This document shows positions 1 through 5,355 of a DNA stretch of 6,134 nucleotides, one piece after another. This DNA is from JBDTMT01 sp033764095. GTDB lineage: Bacteria > Desulfobacterota > Binatia > HRBIN30 > CADEER01. The notes under the pieces were generated by a model, which had not been told where the DNA came from, made no database searches, and saw only the letters and a program-made list of their open reading frames with translations. Position 1 is the first letter of the stretch; every line of letters begins with the position of its first letter. Location of the stretch: contig JANRJF010000144.1 of assembly GCA_033764095.1 (NCBI GenBank), positions 1 to 6,134 on the forward strand, in the 5' to 3' direction. The translations under genes and the position numbers were made by a program.

Positions 1-1
1 C

Positions 2-1117
<1,116 letters not shown>

Positions 1118-1143
1118 CGAACGGCCTGCAGGCATTTCGTTCG
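1118..1143 (+). terminator. Hairpin directly after the GH63-like gene, possible terminator
   Basis: CGAACG (1118-1123) pairs with CGTTCG (1138-1143), enclosing the 10-bp palindrome GCCTGCAGGC (1124-1133). It begins on the first base after the stop codon. There is no T-tract after it, so it is not a classical intrinsic terminator. It could still mark a 3' end or be one of the many hairpins in this gap. Confidence 0.3.
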
Positions 1144-1156
1144 GCGCGATCGTTGC

Positions 1157-1291
1157 CGGCCGCGCGGTGCGCGGCCGCGGGACACGAGGTCGCGCGGCTA
1201 CCCGGATCGGTTGGGGTGTCGCGCATCCTCTCCACACGCCCCCAGGTAGCCGGCCGACCTCGTGTCGGCCGGACGTCGCGCAGCGACGTCC
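1157..1291. repeat. Intergenic inverted-repeat cluster upstream of zwf
   Basis: A compact set of palindromes lies in the 323-bp gap between the GH63-like gene and zwf. A 9-bp perfect stem is formed by 1157-1165 and 1169-1177 (CGGCCGCGC/GCGCGGCCG, loop GGT). Arms at 1181-1202 and 1245-1266 are inverted copies matching at 20 of 22 positions, starting GACACGAGGTCG on one strand and separated by 42 bp. Nested in and next to the right arm are CCGGCCGAC (1250-1258) with GTCGGCCGG (1264-1272), and GGACGTCGC (1271-1279) with GCGACGTCC (1283-1291). The right-arm palindromes share bases, so the stems are mutually exclusive. No coding frame here looks real. The structure resembles dispersed REP/BIME- or MITE-like intergenic elements; whether it recurs in the genome cannot be judged from this window. 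Confidence 0.7.
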
Positions 1292-1341
1292 GCACGCGTG
1301 AGCTGCCCCGCGCCGCGCGGCTCTCCATGCTGCCGCCGAAT

Positions 1342-1359
1342 GCGGGCGGGGACGCCCGC
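1342..1359. repeat. GCGGGCG-GGGA-CGCCCGC hairpin
   Basis: A perfect 7-bp stem (1342-1348 with 1353-1359) has a 4-nt GGGA loop, about 80 bp before the zwf start. From memory, similar GCGGGCG/CGCCCGC hairpins are common dispersed intergenic repeats in GC-rich bacteria. No T-tract follows, so termination is not indicated. The rest of the gap, 1360-1424, shows no feature I can support. Confidence 0.55.
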
Positions 1360-1424
1360 GCCTACTACTGAGGCTTCCTTTTGTGCATCGCCGCGTTGCG
1401 GTGCCTGTGCTATTCCCCGGCGCC

Positions 1425-1430
1425 GGGAGG
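1425..1430 (+). promoter_or_regulatory. Ribosome binding site of zwf
   Basis: GGGAGG lies 10 nt before the ATG at 1441. It decides between that ATG and the out-of-frame ATG at 1431, which abuts the site directly and so has no usable spacing. The ATG at 1441 also yields the expected short N-terminus before the dinucleotide-binding motif. Confidence 0.65.
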
Positions 1431-1440
1431 ATGAGCGGAC

Positions 1441-2943
1441 ATGGCGCAGACGGGACCGACGGCGTTCGTGATCTTTGGCGGTGGGGGTGACCTCGCCTGG
1501 CGCAAGCTGATCCCGGCGCTGTTCAACCTGTGGCTCGACAAGTGGCTGGTCGAGCCGTTCCAGATATTCTGCGTCGACGGCAAGCCGGACGAGGGCGCCG
1601 CGTACCTGCAGCACCTGCGCGCCGGCATCGACGACTTCAGCCGCCAGGGCAAGGCCACCGACGAGCAGTGGAAGACCTTCGGCGCCCGCATCCAGTACCT
1701 GTCGGCCAACTTCGACGACGCCGCGCTCTACGCCTCGCTGTCGACCAAGCTCGACAACCTCGACACCCAGTGGAAGGCGAAAGCGACGCGCATCTTCTAC
1801 CTGTCGACGCCGCCGACGGTGGTGCAGATGATCGGCAAGCACCTCAGCCAGGCGGGGCTCACCGACGAACCGGATCGCGAACGCGTCGTCTGCGAGAAGC
1901 CGTTCGGCCACGACCTCGACAGCGCGCGCGCGCTCAACTCGTTCCTGGTCAACCTGTTCGACGAGAAGCAGCTCTACCGCATCGACCACTACCTGGGGAA
2001 AGAGACCGTCCAGAACCTCATCGCCTTCCGCTTCGCCAACGGCATCCAGGAGCCGCTGTGGAATCGGCGCTACATCGATCACGTGCAGATCACCGTCGCC
2101 GAGGCGGTCGGCGTCGAGCACCGCGGCGGCTACTACGATCATTCCGGCGCGCTGCGCGACATGATCCAGAACCACCTGCTGCAGCTGCTCTGCCTGGTGG
2201 CGATGGAAGCGCCGGTGTCGTTCGACGCCGACGAGCTGCGCAGCAAGAAGGTCGACGTGCTGCGCGCCGTGCGCCGGCTCGAGCGCGAGGAGCTGCCGCG
2301 CGTCGCGGTGCGCGGCCAGTACGGCCCCGGCACGATCAACGGCACGCGCGAGAAGGGCTATCGCGAGGAGGAGGGCGTCGACCCGCGCTCCGCCACCGAG
2401 ACCTTCGCGGCGCTCAAGCTCTACGTCGACAACTGGCGCTGGCAGGACGTGCCCTTCTACCTGCGCACCGGCAAGCACCTGCCCGGCCAGGCCTCCGAGA
2501 TCGTCATCCAGTTCCGCCCGGTGCCGCACATGGCGTTTCCGCCCGAGGTGATCGGCGAGATCGAGCCCAACCGGCTCTACCTGCAGATCCAGCCCGAGCA
2601 GGGCATCGTCGAGGCGTTCCAGGCCAAGTACCCCGGCCCGACCATGCGTCTGACCACGGTCGAGACGCGTTTCTCCTACAGCTCCTTCAACGAGCCGACG
2701 CCGGAAGCCTACGAGACCCTGCTGCTCGACGTCATGCGCGGCGACGCGACGCTGTTCATGCGCGGCGATCAGGTCGAGGAAGCGTGGAAGATCGTCATGC
2801 CCGTGCTCGACTACTGGCAGCAGCAGGGCTCGTCGATCGCCACCTATCCCGCCGGCAGTTGGGGCCCGGAGGCGGCCAACCAGCTGATCGCCCGCGACGG
2901 CCGCCTGTGGGTGGAGCCGAAGTCGATTCAGGACAAGAGGTAG
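1441..2943 (+). CDS. zwf: Glucose-6-phosphate 1-dehydrogenase
   Basis: This cytoplasmic enzyme oxidises beta-D-glucose 6-phosphate to 6-phosphogluconolactone with reduction of NAD(P)+, the entry step to the oxidative pentose phosphate and Entner-Doudoroff pathways. The 500 residues match the usual family length. The N-terminal Rossmann fingerprint is GGGGDLAWRK (residues 13-22), where most relatives have a GASGDLA-type sequence. CEKPFG is at 151-156. The active-site signature RIDHYLGKE occupies 180-188, with His183 and Lys187 in the substrate-binding positions. The C-terminal domain contains PEAYETLLLDVMRGD (421-435), a characteristic family stretch. The ATG at 1441 is preceded by GGGAGG. No pgl, gnd or edd gene is in the window. 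The gene is followed after 89 bp by a mutarotase gene on the same strand, which suggests a shared transcript. Its TAG stop shares two bases with an intergenic repeat. Identification is very secure; cofactor preference is not determined. Confidence 0.97.
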   Translation: MAQTGPTAFVIFGGGGDLAWRKLIPALFNLWLDKWLVEPFQIFCVDGKPDEGAAYLQHLRAGIDDFSRQGKATDEQWKTFGARIQYLSANFDDAALYASLSTKLDNLDTQWKAKATRIFYLSTPPTVVQMIGKHLSQAGLTDEPDRERVVCEKPFGHDLDSARALNSFLVNLFDEKQLYRIDHYLGKETVQNLIAFRFANGIQEPLWNRRYIDHVQITVAEAVGVEHRGGYYDHSGALRDMIQNHLLQLLCLVAMEAPVSFDADELRSKKVDVLRAVRRLEREELPRVAVRGQYGPGTINGTREKGYREEEGVDPRSATETFAALKLYVDNWRWQDVPFYLRTGKHLPGQASEIVIQFRPVPHMAFPPEVIGEIEPNRLYLQIQPEQGIVEAFQAKYPGPTMRLTTVETRFSYSSFNEPTPEAYETLLLDVMRGDATLFMRGDQVEEAWKIVMPVLDYWQQQGSSIATYPAGSWGPEAANQLIARDGRLWVEPKSIQDKR

Positions 2944-3027
2944 GCTGTTAGGGGGTTAGGCTGTTGGCTGTTAGGGGAAGCCATGTCCTCGCCCTAACAG
3001 CGTAACAGCCTAGCAGCCTAACAGCCT
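2942..3027. repeat. Imperfect long inverted repeat of GGCTGTTAGG-type units
   Basis: The left arm is 2942-2976 (35 nt) and the right arm 2992-3027 (36 nt). The right arm's reverse complement matches the left arm at 31 of 36 aligned positions, counting a one-base gap. The loop is 15 nt (2977-2991). Each arm is itself built of about three tandem copies of a GGCTGTTAGG-like unit, so the element is a tandem repeat folded as a hairpin. It begins inside the zwf TAG stop codon (2941-2943) and ends 5 bp before the ATG of the downstream gene. Its composition is less GC-rich than the flanking genes. It may be a dispersed element; in RNA it would form a strong stem between the two genes. Confidence 0.85.
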
Positions 3028-3032
3028 CCGTC

Positions 3033-3983
3033 ATGTACGCTCTCTCCGACTCCCGCACCGCCGCCTTCCCAACCGTCACCCTGTCGGACGCGGCGGCCGA
3101 TCTGCACGCCACGGTGGCGCCGACGGTGGGGATGATCGTCTGCTCGCTGCGGCATCGCGGTGACGAGCTGCTCGGCCAGCGCAAGGGACTGGAGCAGTAC
3201 GCGCGCAGCGGCTCGACGATGGGCATTCCGCTGCTGCACCCGTGGGCGAATCGGCTCGGCGGGTTGGCGTACCGCGCCGCCGGGCAGACGGTGCGTCTCG
3301 ATGCGAGCTCGCCGCTGCTGCACAAGGACGGCGCCGGGCTGCCGATGCACGGGCTGCTCGCCGGGTACGACCGCTGGCGGGTGGTGGAGCGCGGCGCCGA
3401 CGCGCACGGCGCGCGGCTGACGGCGGCGCTCGACTTCGGCGCCGACGCGGCGCTGCTCGCCGGCTTTCCGTTCCCGCATACCCTGACGCTGGCAGTGACG
3501 CTGCGCGACGCGACGCTGTCGATCGCCACCACGCTGCGGCCCAGCGGTGCGGCCGGCGTGCCGGTGTCGTTCGGCTTCCATCCCTACCTGCAACTGCCCG
3601 GCGTGCCGCGCGCCGAGTGGCAGGTCAGCGCGCCGGTGCGCGAGCGGGCCCTGCTCGACGCACGCCAGATTCCGACCGGCGCACGCGAGCCGGTGGTGCT
3701 CGAGCCCGGGCCGCTCGGGACGCGCGGCTTCGACGATCTGTTCACCCGCCTCGACCGCCCGGCGCGCTTCGGCCTCGCCGGCGGCGGCCGCCAGCTGACC
3801 GTCGACTTCGACGACGGCTTCCCCTGCGCACAGATCTACGCGCCACCCGCCGAGGCGTTGATCTGCTTCGAGCCGATGACGGCGCCGACCAACGCGCTGG
3901 CGAGCGGCGACGACCTGCGCGTGGTCGCGCCCGGCGACGCGTTTCGGGCGGTCTTCAGCGTGGCAGTGACAGCGCGCACGTGA
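3033..3983 (+). CDS. Aldose 1-epimerase family protein (galactose mutarotase-like)
   Basis: Members interconvert alpha and beta anomers of aldoses, or of hexose 6-phosphates in one branch, in the cytoplasm. The 316-residue protein has the family landmarks in order: GIPLLHPWANRL ending at residue 75 (sugar-binding Asn73-Arg74), MHGLLAGYDRW at 105-115 with a conserved His-Gly pair, SFGFHPYL at 179-186 with His183 as the expected catalytic acid, and CFEPMTAPTNAL with Glu280 as the expected catalytic base. There is no signal peptide or membrane segment. The ATG at 3033 is the best start because there is no in-frame start shortly upstream and homology-like sequence (VAPTVGM, about residues 28-34) begins soon after. 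It lacks a Shine-Dalgarno sequence, since a repeat arm ends just before it. Following zwf, it might supply the beta-anomer of glucose 6-phosphate, but the motifs look like the general GalM class. Substrate is unresolved. Confidence 0.9.
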   Translation: MYALSDSRTAAFPTVTLSDAAADLHATVAPTVGMIVCSLRHRGDELLGQRKGLEQYARSGSTMGIPLLHPWANRLGGLAYRAAGQTVRLDASSPLLHKDGAGLPMHGLLAGYDRWRVVERGADAHGARLTAALDFGADAALLAGFPFPHTLTLAVTLRDATLSIATTLRPSGAAGVPVSFGFHPYLQLPGVPRAEWQVSAPVRERALLDARQIPTGAREPVVLEPGPLGTRGFDDLFTRLDRPARFGLAGGGRQLTVDFDDGFPCAQIYAPPAEALICFEPMTAPTNALASGDDLRVVAPGDAFRAVFSVAVTART

Positions 3984-3997
3984 ACCCGATCAGAAGT

Positions 3998-4150
3998 CAC
4001 GGATTACACGGATACATTGGGAATCACATTTCACGGATACTGCCATCGAGGATCATCAGATTTTCCTTCCGGGATGTTGAAAGGAGCTGAGATGGACGTC
4101 GATGGCAGCATCCGTGAAATGTGATTCCCAATGTATCCGTGTAATCCGTG
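3998..4150. repeat. Near-perfect 52-bp inverted repeat between convergent genes
   Basis: Arms 3998-4049 and 4099-4150 are inverted copies with one mismatch in 52 (A at 4039 against the base paired to 4109). The central segment is 49 bp. Pairing continues weakly inward (CATCAG at 4054-4059 with CTGAGATG at 4087-4094). Each arm contains CACGGAT three times, in the context CACGGATTACACGGATAC and TTTCACGGAT. The element starts 14 bp after the mutarotase stop and ends 15 bp before the channel stop, filling most of the gap. It is visibly more AT-rich than the genes. It could act as a bidirectional terminator or RNA stem, or be a MITE-like element. No clear target-site duplication is visible. Confidence 0.93.
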
Positions 4151-4165
4151 GCCTCCGGTCATCGA

Positions 4166-5167
4166 TCACGCGCCGGTTGACCGCAGGCGCTGCTCCAATT
4201 CGGTGAGCGTGTCGCGCGAGCCCATCAGCACCAGCCGGTCGCCGGGCTCGACGCGCGTCTCGGCCCCGGGATTGAAGCGCATCTCCTCGCCGCGCTTCAC
4301 GGCGATGACGATGACGCCGTGGCGCTCGCGCAGGCCGGACTCGGCCAGCGTCGCGCCGGCGCAGAAGGCGCCCGCTTCGACCGCCAGCTCCTCGATCTGC
4401 AGCTCCAGGCTGCGCGAGTGGGTGGCGAGGTCGAGCACGTCGAGGACCGCCGGGCGCAGCAGCGCGTGCGCCATGCGGTGCCCGCCGATCGCGTAGGGCG
4501 AGACGACGCGCGTCGCGCCGGCGTGCAGCAGCTTGCGCTGGCCGCGGTCGTCCTCGCCGCGCGCGACGATCACCAGGCTTGGGTTGAGCTCGCGCGCGGT
4601 GAGCACGACGTAGACGTTGTCGGCATCGCTCGGCAGTGCCGCCACCAGCCCCAGCGCGCGCTCGATGCCGGCCGCCCCCAGCACCGCGTCCTCGCTCGCG
4701 TCGCCGGCCAGCCAGGCGTAGCCCTCGGCGTCGGCATGCCGCAGCATCTCCGCGTCGCGATCGATGACCACGAACGGCGCCGGCTTTGCCGCCAGCTCCT
4801 TGCACACGGCGCGCCCCATGCGGCCGAAGCCGCAGACGATCACATGGTCGTTCATCTGCTTGATGCGCCTCTCCATGCGTCGCCTCCCGAAGCCGCGGCT
4901 GAGCTCGCCCTCGATCAGATCCCGCGCCAGTGCAGTGGCGCTGTAGAACACGATGCCGATGCCGCAGAAGATCAACGCGATGGTGAACCACTGGCCGGCC
5001 CGACCGAGCGGGATCACCTCGCGAAACCCGACCGTGCTCAGCGTGGTGATGGTCATGTACATCGCGTCGGTGAAGCCCATGCCGGTGATCAGCATGTACC
5101 CGGTCACCCCGACGGCGATGACCGTGCCGAGCGCCAGCCCGGCGGTGAGCAGCGGTGAGCGGGGCAC
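4166..5167 (-). CDS. Two-TM potassium channel with RCK (TrkA-N/TrkA-C) domain
   Basis: This is an inner-membrane K+ channel subunit of the MthK-like architecture, expected to work as a tetramer gated by ligand binding to its cytoplasmic ring. Of 333 residues, TM1 is about 7-28, the pore helix and selectivity filter follow (TTLSTVGFREV at 41-51; filter Thr45-Val46-Gly47-Phe48), and TM2 is about 60-82. A basic linker with RRRMERRIK leads to the RCK N-lobe: HVIVCGFGRMG with GxGxxG at 113-118 and the acidic end of strand beta-2 in VVIDRD (Asp136), typical of NAD(H)- or nucleotide-binding TrkA-N domains. The C-lobe (about 255-333) shows VIVIAVKRG and EPGDRLVLMG, standard TrkA-C features. The start is GTG at 5165-5167, supported by AAGGAG five bases upstream and by TM1 following at once. 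It is convergent with the mutarotase gene and divergent from the diiron gene. The activating ligand cannot be told from sequence. Confidence 0.93.
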   Translation of the reverse strand: MPRSPLLTAGLALGTVIAVGVTGYMLITGMGFTDAMYMTITTLSTVGFREVIPLGRAGQWFTIALIFCGIGIVFYSATALARDLIEGELSRGFGRRRMERRIKQMNDHVIVCGFGRMGRAVCKELAAKPAPFVVIDRDAEMLRHADAEGYAWLAGDASEDAVLGAAGIERALGLVAALPSDADNVYVVLTARELNPSLVIVARGEDDRGQRKLLHAGATRVVSPYAIGGHRMAHALLRPAVLDVLDLATHSRSLELQIEELAVEAGAFCAGATLAESGLRERHGVIVIAVKRGEEMRFNPGAETRVEPGDRLVLMGSRDTLTELEQRLRSTGA

Positions 5168-5172
5168 GCCGG

Positions 5173-5178
5173 CTCCTT
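5173..5178 (-). promoter_or_regulatory. Ribosome binding site of the potassium channel gene
   Basis: On the minus strand AAGGAG (within TAAGGAG) lies 5 nt before the GTG codon at 5167. This supports a GTG start, because no ATG in this frame lies at a better position. Confidence 0.75.
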
Positions 5179-5191
5179 AGAGAAATGCCAT

Positions 5192-5295
5192 GGAGGTGGG
5201 AAGGGACCGCGAACGGCGCGCGGAGGTACGGCGGCGCGGAGGTCAGATCCAGTGCCCGCCCACACCTCCGCATCTCCGCACGCCTTCGTCTCCGC
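5192..5295. repeat. Clustered GGAGGT / CTCCGC inverted units in the divergent spacer
   Basis: GGAGGT occurs at 5192-5197, and the longer GCGCGGAGGT occurs at 5218-5227 and 5234-5243, 16 bp apart. On the far side come ACCTCCGC (5264-5271), ATCTCCGC (5272-5279) and TCTCCGC (5289-5295). GCGGAGGT (5236-5243) can pair perfectly with ACCTCCGC (5264-5271) across a 20-nt loop. The arrangement lies between two divergent start codons, so it could be operator-like or simply another dispersed intergenic repeat. No convincing minus-strand promoter for the channel gene was found in it. Confidence 0.5.
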
Positions 5296-5305
5296 CGGTT
5301 CGACG

Positions 5306-5334
5306 TTGACGCCCCGGAAGTCGGCGGCTAGCCT
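5306..5334 (+). promoter_or_regulatory. Candidate housekeeping-sigma promoter for the diiron protein gene
   Basis: TTGACG (5306-5311) matches the -35 consensus at five of six positions. After exactly 17 bp comes TAGCCT (5329-5334), which keeps the first T-A and last T of TATAAT. Transcription would start near 5340-5342, giving a leader of about 15 nt that just contains the ribosome binding site. Position relative to the start codon supports the call. Confidence 0.5.
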
Positions 5335-5343
5335 CCCGCGAGC

Positions 5344-5350
5344 GAGGTGA
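5344..5350 (+). promoter_or_regulatory. Ribosome binding site of the diiron protein gene
   Basis: GAGGTGA, a seven-base match to the anti-Shine-Dalgarno complement, lies 5 nt before the ATG at 5356. Confidence 0.7.
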
Positions 5351-5355
5351 GACGC

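Noticed and set aside
1342..1359. Intrinsic terminator at the GCGGGCG hairpin
   Set aside because: The stem is followed by CGCGCCTACTACTG rather than a T-tract, and it lies over 220 bp after the preceding gene.
1381..1416. zwf promoter: TTGTGC (1381) with TATTCC (1411)
   Set aside because: The spacing of 24 bp is too long, and no better -35 element lies 16-18 bp before TATTCC, so no zwf promoter is annotated.
1198..2529. Long minus-strand open frame (443 codons) opposite zwf
   Set aside because: It is antisense to a securely identified gene, its product is a low-complexity Arg/Val/Leu/Ala-rich sequence without a recognisable domain, and long antisense frames are expected in GC-rich codon-biased DNA.
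2942..3027. CRISPR-like array because of repeated short units after zwf
   Set aside because: Units are about 10 bp, degenerate, inverted between arms and without unique spacers of regular length.
3988..4168. GATCA on both sides of the 52-bp inverted repeat as a target-site duplication
   Set aside because: The copies (3988-3992 and 4164-4168) lie at unequal distances from the arms, one overlaps the channel stop codon, and five bases can match by chance.
4056..5273. Second minus-strand frame across the potassium channel gene (405 codons)
   Set aside because: It is a shifted frame of the channel gene rich in Arg and Ala; the other frame has pore, GxGxxG and TrkA-C motifs and a proper ribosome binding site.
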